The translations under genes were made by a program, and so were the position numbers. From Streptomyces ferrugineus (lineage in GTDB: Bacteria; Actinomycetota; Actinomycetes; Streptomycetales; Streptomycetaceae), in the NCBI RefSeq assembly GCF_015160855.1, contig NZ_CP063373.1, positions 5,084,001 through 5,148,000 on the forward strand: a stretch of 64,000 nt of DNA. Reading direction: 5' to 3'. Shown one piece after another: positions 54,304 through 63,161 of the stretch. The notes below the pieces were generated by a model. It had not been told where the DNA came from. It searched no databases and saw only the letters and a list, made by a program, of their open reading frames with translations. Position 1 is the first letter of the stretch. Each line of letters begins with the position of its first letter.

Positions 54304-55569
54304 ATGGCTGCCCAGCCCGACACCGCCGTGTTCGAGCTTCTGGAGTCGAACGTTCGGTCCTATTGCCGAAGTGCCCCGTTGGTCTTCACGCGGGCCAAGG
54401 GACCGCATCTCTTCACCGAGGACGGCCGGCGCATCCTGGACTTCTTCTCCGGAGCCGGAGCCCTCAACTACGGCCACAACGACGAGGCCATGACCGAGGC
54501 CCTGGTCAGCCACCTCCGGTCCGGCGGCGTCCTGCACGGCCTGGACCTGTACACGGCCACCAAACGGGATCTTCTGCACACCATCCAGGACTGCCTGCTC
54601 ACTCCCCGTGGCTGGGACTACAAGGTGCAGTTCTGCGGGCCGACCGGGGCCGACGCCAGCGAGGCGGCCATCAAGCTCGCCCGAAAAGTCACCGGCCGCC
54701 GCGGCATTCTGGCCTTCAACGGCTCCTACCACGGCATGACCGCCGGCGCCCTGGCCGTCAGCGGCGCCAGGCGTCTGCGCGCCTACGGTTCACCCGGCGC
54801 CAACGCCGAAACCACCTTCGTGCCCTACGAGAACAGCATGTATGGCCCGTTCGACAGCCTCGCCCACCTCGACCGACTCGTCGAGGAGGCCGGCAGCGCC
54901 TTCGAGCTGCCCGCCGCTGTCATCGTGGAGTCGGTACAGATCCAGGCGGGCGTCTTCGCGGCCTCCGCCGAGTGGCTGCGCGGCGTCCGCGAGTGGACCG
55001 AGCGCCACGGCGTCCTGCTCATCTGTGATGAGGTGCAAAGCGGTTGCGGCCGGGCCGGCGACTTCTTCGCGTTCGACCATGCCGGCATCGTCCCCGACAT
55101 CGTCACCACCGCGAAGTCGATCAGCGGCAACGGCTTGCCCATGGCTCTCCTGTTCATGAAACGCGAGCTCGACGTGTGGGAGCCGGGCGAACACACCGGC
55201 ACGTTCCGCGGCAACCAGCTCGCCTTCATCACCGCCAAGATCGCCCTCGAATACTGGCAGAACGAAGAATTCCGCCAGCACCTGGCCGAGAACGCCTCCG
55301 CCCTCGACGGCTTCGCACGACAGGCCACGCAACTGGACGCCCCCGTCAAACTGCGGTGGACCGGCATGCTCGCCGGAATCGACTTCGGTCTGGGCAACCT
55401 CGACGCCGCGGCCAGGGCCCAAGCCCTCTGCTTGGACGCCGGCGTTCTCGTCGAACGCTGCGGCCCGAACGGCGAGGTCGTCAAGCTCATGCCGCCCATC
55501 AACACCCCCACCGACGTTCTCACCGAAGGATTCACCGCCGTCCTGGACGTCATCCCCAAGGCGATCTGA
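54304..55569 (+). CDS. EctB-like class III aminotransferase
   Basis: This 421-residue PLP enzyme resembles diaminobutyrate-2-oxoglutarate aminotransferases (EctB type). It has GAGALNYGHNDEAM, FCGPTGADASEAAIKLAR, the Asp in LICDEVQSG and the PLP-lysine in TTAKSISGNG. EctB homologues make 2,4-diaminobutyrate for ectoine, siderophores or antibiotics, but ectA and ectC are not here. It starts a run with another aminotransferase and an Ldh2-type dehydrogenase, so a different diamino acid or amino sugar pathway is possible. Confidence 0.87.
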   Translation: MAAQPDTAVFELLESNVRSYCRSAPLVFTRAKGPHLFTEDGRRILDFFSGAGALNYGHNDEAMTEALVSHLRSGGVLHGLDLYTATKRDLLHTIQDCLLTPRGWDYKVQFCGPTGADASEAAIKLARKVTGRRGILAFNGSYHGMTAGALAVSGARRLRAYGSPGANAETTFVPYENSMYGPFDSLAHLDRLVEEAGSAFELPAAVIVESVQIQAGVFAASAEWLRGVREWTERHGVLLICDEVQSGCGRAGDFFAFDHAGIVPDIVTTAKSISGNGLPMALLFMKRELDVWEPGEHTGTFRGNQLAFITAKIALEYWQNEEFRQHLAENASALDGFARQATQLDAPVKLRWTGMLAGIDFGLGNLDAAARAQALCLDAGVLVERCGPNGEVVKLMPPINTPTDVLTEGFTAVLDVIPKAI

Positions 55570-55689
55570 AGCCGCGCCCTGCATGACAGGGCCGGCGCCC
55601 GAACCCCGGCCGGAACGTCGCCGCCCAGCGCCGCAAACGTGGGCGGGACCAGATCACTCACGGCAGGCCGACCACGGAGAGGCAGACAG

Positions 55690-56958
55690 ATGACCACATC
55701 CCGCCTGTGGCACGGATTCACCGACATGTCCACCGTCCGTCACCGCGCGCCCTTCACCATCACGCGGGGGCAGGGCGCGTACCTGTTCGACGCTGAGGGG
55801 CGCCGGTACCTTGACGCGTCCGCGGGGCTGTGGTTCTGCAACGTAGGCCATGGGCGGGCAGAGATCGCCGAGGCAGCACAGCGGCAGATGTCACGGATGG
55901 CCGCCTACTCCACGTTCGGGGACTACACGAACGAGCCGGCTGAGCAGCTGGCAGCCCGGCTCGCCGAGCTGTCACCGACCGACGGGGCGTCTGTCTTCTT
56001 CACCAGCGGCGGGTCGGACTCCATCGACTCCGCCATCAAGCTGGTCCGTCGGTTCTGGCTCGCCCTCGGCCTGCCCGACCGCCGCGTCATCCTGTCGCGG
56101 GAGAACGCCTACCACGGCGGGCACATCGGAAGTACCGGCATCGGCGGAATCGCCTTGGACCGCGAGGGTTTCGGCGAACTGATCACCGACACGGCACGGG
56201 TCGCCTGGGACTCCGCGGAAGACCTGGAGAAGACCATCACCAGCCTCGGCGCCGAACGGGTGGCGGCCTTCGTCATGGAGCCGGTCATCGCCGCCGGCGG
56301 TTGCCTGTTCCCGCCGCAGGGGTATCTGCAGGCGGTCGCCGAGATCTGCAGGAGGCACGGCATCGTGCTCATCGCCGACGAGGTGGTGACCGGCTTCGGC
56401 CGCTCCGGGGACTGGTTCGCCTCCCGCCGCTTCGGGGTCGTCCCCGACATCATCGTGTGCGCCAAAGGACTCACCTCCGGATACATGCCGCTCGGCGCCC
56501 TGATCGTCGGTGACCGCATCGCCCAGCCGTTCTACGACGGCACCGCCGGACCCTTCTTCCACGGATACACCTACTCCGGTCACGCTGGAGCAGCCGCCGT
56601 CGCTCTGGCGACGATGGACATCATCGAGCGGGAGGCTCTCGCCCAGAATGCGCTGTCCCTGGAGACCCGGCTTCCCGACCTCATGAGCCCGCTGACCGAC
56701 CACCCGATGGTCCAGGAAGTCCGGACCGGGCAGGGTCTCATGGCTGCCGTGGAGCTGAACCCGCAGGCCCTTCGCGTCACCCCAGGGCTGCCCATGGCTG
56801 TCGTCGCATCGATGCGTGAAGCCGGTGTCCTCACCCGCTCCCTGGTCGGCGGACAGATCCAGTTCTCCCCACCCTTGATCATCGGCAACAGCCAGGCGAC
56901 CGAGTTCGTCGACGCGGTCCTGACCGGCCTGAACACCATCCCACCGCAGAGGACTTGA
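55690..56958 (+). CDS. Class III aminotransferase
   Basis: This 422-residue PLP-dependent enzyme of the omega-amino-acid:pyruvate type has DASAGLWFCNVGHG, FFTSGGSDSIDSAIKLVR, Asp in LIADEVVTGFG and the PLP-lysine in VCAKGLTSGY. ATG 55690 follows GAGAGGCAGACAG. It lies 120 bases after the EctB-like gene and four bases before the Ldh2 gene. Substrate is unknown. Confidence 0.87.
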   Translation: MTTSRLWHGFTDMSTVRHRAPFTITRGQGAYLFDAEGRRYLDASAGLWFCNVGHGRAEIAEAAQRQMSRMAAYSTFGDYTNEPAEQLAARLAELSPTDGASVFFTSGGSDSIDSAIKLVRRFWLALGLPDRRVILSRENAYHGGHIGSTGIGGIALDREGFGELITDTARVAWDSAEDLEKTITSLGAERVAAFVMEPVIAAGGCLFPPQGYLQAVAEICRRHGIVLIADEVVTGFGRSGDWFASRRFGVVPDIIVCAKGLTSGYMPLGALIVGDRIAQPFYDGTAGPFFHGYTYSGHAGAAAVALATMDIIEREALAQNALSLETRLPDLMSPLTDHPMVQEVRTGQGLMAAVELNPQALRVTPGLPMAVVASMREAGVLTRSLVGGQIQFSPPLIIGNSQATEFVDAVLTGLNTIPPQRT

Positions 56959-56962
56959 CGTC

Positions 56963-58018
56963 ATGGGCACCGATCACAGCGCCGTCTCCGGCCAGTCCCC
57001 CCGCCCGGAGGATGTCGTCCTGTGCGATGCGGGCGGGCTGTTCAGGTTCACCGAGCAAACCCTGGCAGCGGTCGGGCTGCGCGACATCGACGCCCGCGAC
57101 ATGGCCGCCCAGATCGTCGGATCAGAACTCGCCGGACACGAGTCCCATGGGCTGCGGCGGCTGCCGGAGTACGTCCGCCGGGTCCGCGAAGGGTTCGCCG
57201 CACCCACAGCCACCGCCACCGTGGACCTGGACACCGGCGCCCTGGTCCGCCTCAACGGCCATGGCGCATTCGGCCACCTCGTCATGCGTGACGCCACGCG
57301 GCTGGCGATCCAGCGGGCCACAGACCACGGCATCGCCGCCGTGGCTGTCCACAACGCAGATTTCGCCGGCCGGCTCGCCGACTTCTGCGAACAGGCCGCC
57401 GCCGTCGGCATCGCCACCCTGGTCTACGTCAACGACGGTGGATCGAGCCAGGACGTCGCACCCCCCGGCGGGCTGGAGGGCCGACTGGCCACCAACCCCA
57501 TCGCCGCCAGCATCCCTCGCGCACGCAGCCCCCACCTGGTCCTGGACATGGCGACCAGCTCCGTCGCCATGGGGCGCCTCTCGGAGTGGCGCGACCGCGG
57601 CCGGCCCATCCCCTCGGACTGGACAACCGACCAAGGCATCCTCCAACCATTCGGCGGCATCAAAGGATTCGGCCTGGCACTCGTCGCCGAGGCCCTCGCC
57701 GGAGCCCTCACCACCGCCGGAACCGTGTCCCCTCAACCTGCGCCAGAACGTCAAGGCGTATTCATGGTCGCCATCGACGTCAAACAACTACGACCACTGC
57801 CCGACTTCACCGCCGAGGTCGAACGATTCACCTCCCACGTCAAGAACACACCACTGGCCCAAGGACACCCACCCATCAAGATCCCCGGAGAGAACTCCGC
57901 CCAGAACGCACACCACCGACGAGACCACGGCGTACCGATCCAGGCATTCACCTGGCAGCAGATGCAGACCATCGCCCACGACTTCAGCCTCGCAATGCCA
58001 CGACGAGTAGCCCGATGA
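56963..58018 (+). CDS. Ldh2/MDH2-family NAD(P)-dependent dehydrogenase
   Basis: This 351-residue protein belongs to the malate/L-lactate dehydrogenase 2 family, which includes cyclic-imine reductases acting on piperideine- or pyrroline-2-carboxylate and ureidoglycolate dehydrogenase. It shows the family block GHESHGLRRLPEYVRRV, NGHGAFGHLVM and the Gly-rich GIKGFGLALVAEALAG. With two aminotransferases upstream, reduction of a cyclised 2-oxo-amino acid is plausible but inferred. An equally long open frame 8 bases earlier in another register is not protein-like. Confidence 0.85.
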   Translation: MGTDHSAVSGQSPRPEDVVLCDAGGLFRFTEQTLAAVGLRDIDARDMAAQIVGSELAGHESHGLRRLPEYVRRVREGFAAPTATATVDLDTGALVRLNGHGAFGHLVMRDATRLAIQRATDHGIAAVAVHNADFAGRLADFCEQAAAVGIATLVYVNDGGSSQDVAPPGGLEGRLATNPIAASIPRARSPHLVLDMATSSVAMGRLSEWRDRGRPIPSDWTTDQGILQPFGGIKGFGLALVAEALAGALTTAGTVSPQPAPERQGVFMVAIDVKQLRPLPDFTAEVERFTSHVKNTPLAQGHPPIKIPGENSAQNAHHRRDHGVPIQAFTWQQMQTIAHDFSLAMPRRVAR

Positions 58019-58648
58019 CACCGCCATCAACAACCGCGCGGTGGCTGTCATCGGGGTGGAGCCGTGGGCCTCCTCACCGCACACCATCCACGGCGGGACG
58101 CCCCCCTGCCGCCGGTTCCGCCGCACCGGCGACCGGGCCCGCGTCATCACCGAGCACGAGACCGCCCGGGCCGACGACGTCGTCATCGCCACCGGCGACT
58201 GACCGGAACGACGGAACTCGGCGGCCTCTGCGAAAGCCTCAACCCGGTCCGTATCGACGCCGTTCCCCTGCGCGCGCCGACGCCCCACCTCCGCGGCCGG
58301 CCCCTGGTCGGGGCTCCGAGACGGCCGATGGCGGGTGGTCCGTCGGGGGTCATGGGGCGAATGCCGGCCTTGGGGTGACGGTGCCGGGCCGCCAACCCGA
58401 CGTTCTCGCGCCCTTGTTCCCCGCCCGGTTCAGCAACCGCCTCCACCCCGCGACCACCACCGGTTGAACCCGACCGCCTCCCGACCACTTGGCCTGCACC
58501 ATGCACGTCGCACCCACGACCGGGCGTGCCTCGCCGGCTTCGGCACGGCCGCCCGCCGGCGCCGCAACAGCCCCGGCGTCACCGGTCACTGGCCACCGCA
58601 CCGCAGAAACAACCAGAGCCCGAGTTCACTTCACTGAGGAGACACACG
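58019..58648. other. Decayed stretch between Ldh2 and SDR genes
   Basis: No intact gene lies in these 630 bases. The minus strand carries a FAD-oxidoreductase motif at about 58310-58375. Around 58060-58200 there are other protein-like scraps that cannot be assigned. The ribosome site GAGGAG of the SDR gene is at the right end. Confidence 0.4.
58310..58375 (-). pseudogene. Relic of DadA-like FAD oxidoreductase
   Basis: The minus strand reads AGIRPMTPDGPPAIGRLG, which matches the C-terminal motif AGLRPMTPDGLPIIGRL of the DadA-like enzyme at 41179. Nothing else of the gene is readable in frame. Confidence 0.45.
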
Positions 58649-59407
58649 ATGAGCACCACCGACGCCGCCGAAGCACAAGGACGCATAGCGCTGGTCACCG
58701 GAGCATCGCGCGGAATCGGCGCCGCCACCGTGCGTGCCCTGCACAGAGACGGGGCGAGCGTCATCATCCATGCGGGACGCAACCGCGCCGCCGCGGAGGC
58801 GTTGGCGGCAGAGCTCGGATCCGACACCCTGGTGGTGGTCGGCGATCTCACCGACCCCACAGCAAGAGCATCGATCTGGGAACAAGCCCTGGGATGGCGA
58901 GGGCGGCTCGACGTGCTCGTCAACAATGCCGGCGCATGGATCGCCTCCCCCCTCGATGACACCGACCAGTGGCAACAAGGATGGGAAGACAACCTCTCCC
59001 TGAACCTGACCGCCTGCGCCGACCTGTGCCGCTTCGCAATCCTGCACTGGTCCACAACCCCCTCCGGAGGCGTGATCGTCAACGTGGCAAGCCGCTCCTC
59101 ACATCGAGGAGACGACGCCGAACATCTCGCCTACGGGGCCGCAAAGGGAGGCCTGTTGGCACTCACCAAAGGAATCGCGCGCGCCTTCGCCCGCCATCGA
59201 GTCCTCGCCTACGCTGTCGCACCCGGATGGGTCCAGACCGGCCTGTCCGGCGGAACCGACCTGGAAGCCGTGGTGAAAACACTGCCGATGCAGGAAATCA
59301 CCCCACCAGAAGACGTCGCCGAAGTCATCGCCTTTCTCGCCTCCGGGCGCTCACCCCACACCACAGGCGCCACCATCGATATCACCGGGGAGGACTACGT
59401 GCGCTGA
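58649..59407 (+). CDS. SDR-family oxidoreductase
   Basis: This 252-residue short-chain dehydrogenase has TGASRGIG, NNAGAW, Ser in NVASRSSH and catalytic YGAAK, and ends in the usual GATIDITGEDYVR. GAGGAG lies seven bases before ATG 58649. It is the intact relative of the decayed SDR at 46766. Position suggests it acts with the aminotransferase/Ldh2 genes, though 630 bases of decayed DNA separate them. Substrate unknown. Confidence 0.88.
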   Translation: MSTTDAAEAQGRIALVTGASRGIGAATVRALHRDGASVIIHAGRNRAAAEALAAELGSDTLVVVGDLTDPTARASIWEQALGWRGRLDVLVNNAGAWIASPLDDTDQWQQGWEDNLSLNLTACADLCRFAILHWSTTPSGGVIVNVASRSSHRGDDAEHLAYGAAKGGLLALTKGIARAFARHRVLAYAVAPGWVQTGLSGGTDLEAVVKTLPMQEITPPEDVAEVIAFLASGRSPHTTGATIDITGEDYVR

Positions 59408-59500
59408 TTCCATACATGTCGGCGTACGGTCTTCTCTCCCCGGCTACGTACAGACGAACGTCCCCGACTGCCAGGCCACTTCGCATGCGTAGCCCCGGGC

Positions 59501-59990
59501 TCACCGGGCGGGCGCGTCGCAGGTGACGTCTCCGGCCGGGAGGCGGCCGGTGGCGAGGTAGGTGTTGACCGTGGCGTCGACGCACGGGGTGCCGTAGACG
59601 CCGTACACCGCGTGCTGGTCGGCGCCTCGTAGGGTGACCAGACGGGAGGAGGGCCACGTCCGGCGCACCGCTGTGGCGCCGTCGTAGGTGGTGCGCGGGT
59701 CTCCGGTGGCGTTGACGAGCAGGGCGGGGAGGTCGTCCCTGATGGTGGTCGGGCGCTCGCGGGGCGGATCCCAGAAGGCGCAGGGGTTGAGGTTGTTCGT
59801 GACGGGGCTGAGCAACGGGTCCTGTGGGCGGGCGTGCTGGATGTCGCGCCAGTAGAGTTCTGGATCCCTCGGGGCGGCTTTGTCACCGCACAGGATCGCC
59901 GTCTGGACGCTGTGCCCGTCCGCCGCGCGCAGCATGTCCCGTACCCCTTGGCCAAGTTGTCCCAGCGTCCCAACGCTTCAGGGGGGAAGT
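59501..59990 (-). pseudogene. 3' remnant of TAP-like alpha/beta hydrolase gene
   Basis: The readable part (59935-59501) is the TAP-like C-terminal domain of secreted tripeptidyl-aminopeptidase-type hydrolases: Asp in LLVNATGDPRTTYDGA and His in GADQHAVYG, with Cys pairs. The N-terminal 300 or so residues with the nucleophile Ser are absent. A short upstream piece (RWDNLAKGYG) is in another frame, so there is truncation and a frameshift. Confidence 0.7.
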
Positions 59991-60505
59991 CGCGGTCACC
60001 CGGCAGGTGTCCACGACGAGGGGGGTCGCTGACGCCGATCCTGGACGGGGGCGGTCCTTCCCGGAGGGGGCGGTCGAGAGATGCTCAAGGCGGCCCAGGT
60101 CGACGGCGACGGCGCGCTCATCACCACGGGCACGGTCATCACACCGCGGACTGGCCGCCTCGCTGACCTGCTTCATCGCTCAGCTGGAACGAAAAGCGAA
60201 GGCGAGCGGCCCGGCTCTCGACGTGGCCCCGGCGCATCCGACCGTCGCTTGAACGCACCAGGCGTGGGACCTGTGCATGGCGCTGGTGCGGTGGCCGGGC
60301 GCACGCACGGCGTCCACCATGACGCCACCGGCCATGCCACGGACCTTGATCCGCACCAGGCGATACTGTATATCGTTCGTTAGATAGGCGGTATCGGGTT
60401 CGGGTCTCATTCGCACCCGTGAGCGGTCCTGCCCGGCGCGACCCACGCGTTCCGGTGCCGCCGGAGACCGTGTTCATGAACCGAGTTGGCCCCGCTGGAG
60501 GGCAT
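59991..60505. other. Promoter-side region of tannase-family gene
   Basis: No gene is recognised in these 515 bases except the palindromes near 60361-60386. An in-frame ATG at 60476 could be an alternative start for the esterase. Confidence 0.4.
60361..60386. promoter_or_regulatory. Candidate TetR-type operator before esterase gene
   Basis: CGATA-N5-TATCG (60361-60375) overlaps TATC-N8-GATA (60371-60386) in an unusually AT-rich stretch upstream of the esterase gene. A TetR gene follows the esterase. Confidence 0.45.
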
Positions 60506-62164
60506 ATGAACAAACGCATCCTCGTGTCTGCCGTCGCGCTGCTGGCTGTGCCGGGCCTCGGACTGGTCCAGGGCATCTCGCCCGCTGCCGCCGCTTCACC
60601 CGCCGGTGGGGCACGCACGACGGTGACCGACGCCGCGACCAGCTGTGCATCGATCGCGGGACTACACGTGAACGCTTCGACGATCGGCCTGCCCACCCGA
60701 GGTGCCGATGTCGAGTCCGCGACACTCACCGCCGCCGACCCGAAGACCGGCTACCCCGAGTTCTGCCTGGTCCGAGGCAAGGTGAACAGCTTCGACACCG
60801 CGGCGCCCGACATCAACTTCCAGCTGAACCTGCCGACTTCCTGGAACAGGAAGTCGGTGCAGTTCGGCGGCGGCGGCTTCAACGGCATCGTGATCAGCGG
60901 ACTCGGCGTGATTCCCGGGTACGTCAACTCCTCCGCGGCACAGGGGCAGCCGCCGATCAAACGCGGCTACGTGACGTTCGGCAGTGACGGGGGCGTCGCC
61001 GTGGGCGCCGATCCCACCGGATCGTTCGCCTTGAACAAGGAGGCTCTCGCGAACTACGCGGGCGAGAGCGTCAAGCGCACCCGAGACGCCGCCATGAGCG
61101 TCGTGACGAGCTACTACGGCCGGCAGCCCGAGAAGCAGTACTACGCGGGCGGCTCCAAGGGAGGACACGAGGCACTGGTCGCCGCCCAGAGGTACGGCGA
61201 CGACTACGACGGAATCATCGCCTACTACCCGGCCAACCAGAACCAGGCCCTGGCGCTCAGCTGGCACCACATGTGGCAGCAGGCGTACTCCCGCCCGGGC
61301 GGCTACCTGAACACGGCCAAGCAGCAGTTGGTGCACGACGCCGTCATGCGCGCATGTGACAAACTCGACGGTGCCGCCGACGGGGTCGTCTCCGATGTCA
61401 AGGGGTGCGACCGTGCGTTCTCCGTCGAGTCGCTCCGCTGCCCCGACGGCTCCGACAGCGGGAACGACTGCCTGTCCCAGCGGCAGATCGAAACGCTGAA
61501 GTCGGCGGCCTCCCCCTACAGGTTCGCCTTCCCTCTCGCCAACGGCGTCACCCGGATCGGCCCCTACCCCGTCCTGCGGGGCGCCGATCTCGGCGGCGCC
61601 TGGCTGGACAGCGCGGGCAAGGAAACAGCTTCGGGATACTACGCGTTCATCGATCCGGTGATCCGCTACTTCATCGAGCAGGACGCCGGCGGTTCCCTGA
61701 ACAACTTCGACTACCGGCGCTACGAGGCGCGAGTCAGGGCTCTGTCCCGGCTGTACGACGCCACTGATCCCGACCTCGACCGTTTCGCGCGCCAGGGCGG
61801 GAAGCTCATCATCGTGCAGGGCACCGAGGACATGCTCGTCCCGCAGTCGGCCACCGACGCCTACTACGACCGACTGGCCGAGCGCTACGGCCCGTCGGTG
61901 CGTCGTTTCGTGCGGTACTACGTCCAGCCCGGCTACGGCCATGCCACCGGCCGCTTCGACCTGGCCTGGGACTCGCTCACGGCCTTGGACAAGTGGGCGG
62001 ACGGGCAGACTCCGCCGGTCCGTCCGGTGGCGACCGACGCCAACCCTGCCACCGAGGGCCGCACCCGCCCGTTGTGCGAGTATCCGCTGTGGCCGCGGTA
62101 CAAGGGGCACGGAGACGTGGACCAGGCGAAGAACTTCACGTGCGCCGGCCGGGGCCAGCACTGA
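60506..62164 (+). CDS. Secreted tannase/feruloyl-esterase-family protein
   Basis: This 552-residue exported esterase has a signal peptide (MNKRILVSAVALLAVPG..., cleavage near AAA-SP). The nucleophile Ser is in AGGSKGGHEA, the acid Asp in GTEDMLVP and the His in PGYGHATG, with several Cys for disulfides. The family hydrolyses gallate, ferulate or phthalate-type esters (tannase, feruloyl esterase, MHETase). The nucleophile motif has Lys in place of the usual Thr/Ser. Start 60506 has GGAGGG only three bases upstream; ATG 60476 would add ten residues. It is probably under the downstream TetR gene. Confidence 0.87.
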   Translation: MNKRILVSAVALLAVPGLGLVQGISPAAAASPAGGARTTVTDAATSCASIAGLHVNASTIGLPTRGADVESATLTAADPKTGYPEFCLVRGKVNSFDTAAPDINFQLNLPTSWNRKSVQFGGGGFNGIVISGLGVIPGYVNSSAAQGQPPIKRGYVTFGSDGGVAVGADPTGSFALNKEALANYAGESVKRTRDAAMSVVTSYYGRQPEKQYYAGGSKGGHEALVAAQRYGDDYDGIIAYYPANQNQALALSWHHMWQQAYSRPGGYLNTAKQQLVHDAVMRACDKLDGAADGVVSDVKGCDRAFSVESLRCPDGSDSGNDCLSQRQIETLKSAASPYRFAFPLANGVTRIGPYPVLRGADLGGAWLDSAGKETASGYYAFIDPVIRYFIEQDAGGSLNNFDYRRYEARVRALSRLYDATDPDLDRFARQGGKLIIVQGTEDMLVPQSATDAYYDRLAERYGPSVRRFVRYYVQPGYGHATGRFDLAWDSLTALDKWADGQTPPVRPVATDANPATEGRTRPLCEYPLWPRYKGHGDVDQAKNFTCAGRGQH

Positions 62165-62188
62165 AGATAGTCTCAACACGGTGAGCCA

Positions 62189-62215
62189 GGGTCCGCCTCC
62201 GCCCGAGGCGGGCCC
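62189..62215 (+). terminator. Terminator between esterase and TetR genes
   Basis: GGGTCCGCCTC (62189-62199) pairs with GAGGCGGGCCC (62205-62215) with one G-T pair and a 5-base loop, 25 bases after the esterase stop. Confidence 0.65.
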
Positions 62216-62236
62216 ATGGCCGAAGGGAGATGCACC

Positions 62237-62947
62237 GTGGTACGGCAGACGGCTCGGACGAAGCAGCCGAACAGGATGCGGCGCGCCGAGCCGGCGCCCG
62301 GGTTCGAGTCCGATCCGGGCGCGGACTGGCGGCACTACGAGGAACTGGAACTCCCGCCGCTCCTCGGAGCCGCCTTGGAGGAGTTCCGCGCCCACGGGTA
62401 CCACGGGGGTTCGATCCGGGCCATCGCCGGCCGGGTCGGAGTGACCCTGCCGACGCTGTACTACCACCACGGCAACAAGCAAGGGCTGCTGGTGGCCCTG
62501 CTCATGGGATCGATGCACGATGTGCTGATCCGCGCCCGGCATGCCCTGGAGGAGGCGGGCGACCGGCCCGAGGACCAACTGGCCAACGTCGTCGAGGCCG
62601 TCACCCTTTACACGACCCACCGGCGCCACATCGCGTTTCTGGACGGAGAGATCCGCAATCTGGAACCCGACAACCGGGAACGCTACCGCGCGAAGCGCGA
62701 GGAACTCTCGGTGATGCTGCGCCGTATCGCGGCAGATGGCGTCGCGGACGGCGTGTTCACCACCGCCTATCCCACAGAGGCGGCTCGGGCCATCCTGACG
62801 ATGTGCCAGGCGGTCGCCACGTGGTACCGGGCGGACGGCCCGCTGACCGAGGCAGAGGTCGCCCAGCGGTACGTCGCGATCGCCCTGGACGCAGTCGGCT
62901 GTCGCAGGCGTGGCTCCGGCAAGGACGGACGCAGCCAGGAGAAGTGA
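62237..62947 (+). CDS. TetR-family transcriptional regulator
   Basis: This regulator of about 236 residues has an N-terminal HTH (SIRAIAGRVGVTLPTLYYHHGNK) and a TetR_C ligand domain. GTG 62237 lies seven bases after AAGGGAG; an ATG at 62216 would sit immediately behind the terminator stem with no ribosome site. It follows the esterase gene and probably represses it in response to an aromatic acid or ester. Confidence 0.87.
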   Translation: MVRQTARTKQPNRMRRAEPAPGFESDPGADWRHYEELELPPLLGAALEEFRAHGYHGGSIRAIAGRVGVTLPTLYYHHGNKQGLLVALLMGSMHDVLIRARHALEEAGDRPEDQLANVVEAVTLYTTHRRHIAFLDGEIRNLEPDNRERYRAKREELSVMLRRIAADGVADGVFTTAYPTEAARAILTMCQAVATWYRADGPLTEAEVAQRYVAIALDAVGCRRRGSGKDGRSQEK

Positions 62948-63161
62948 GGAATCGGGCGGGCAACGGGAGAACACCGATGCCCATCTCGAAATCGGGTCGC
63001 GGCGGGTGAGAACGTGCCTGCGGTAGGCGGCGATCACCTCGGACACCTCGTGCAGGTCCGTGAAGTCGATGTGGTTCAAGGTGGCTGCCGGCTCGGCAGA
63101 TCACTCACGGAGCGTGATCCTTCGTGGGGATGCCTGCATTACGACGTCACCCCGGCCCAGG

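Noticed and set aside
56955-58010. Plus-strand frame of the same length as the Ldh2 gene in another register
   Set aside because: Ser/Pro/Thr/Arg-rich, no family motif; the 56963 frame has all Ldh2 landmarks.
58060-58200. Possible remnant of a small 2Fe-2S subunit beside the FAD-enzyme relic
   Set aside because: Only a loose resemblance with one Cys left; too weak to list.
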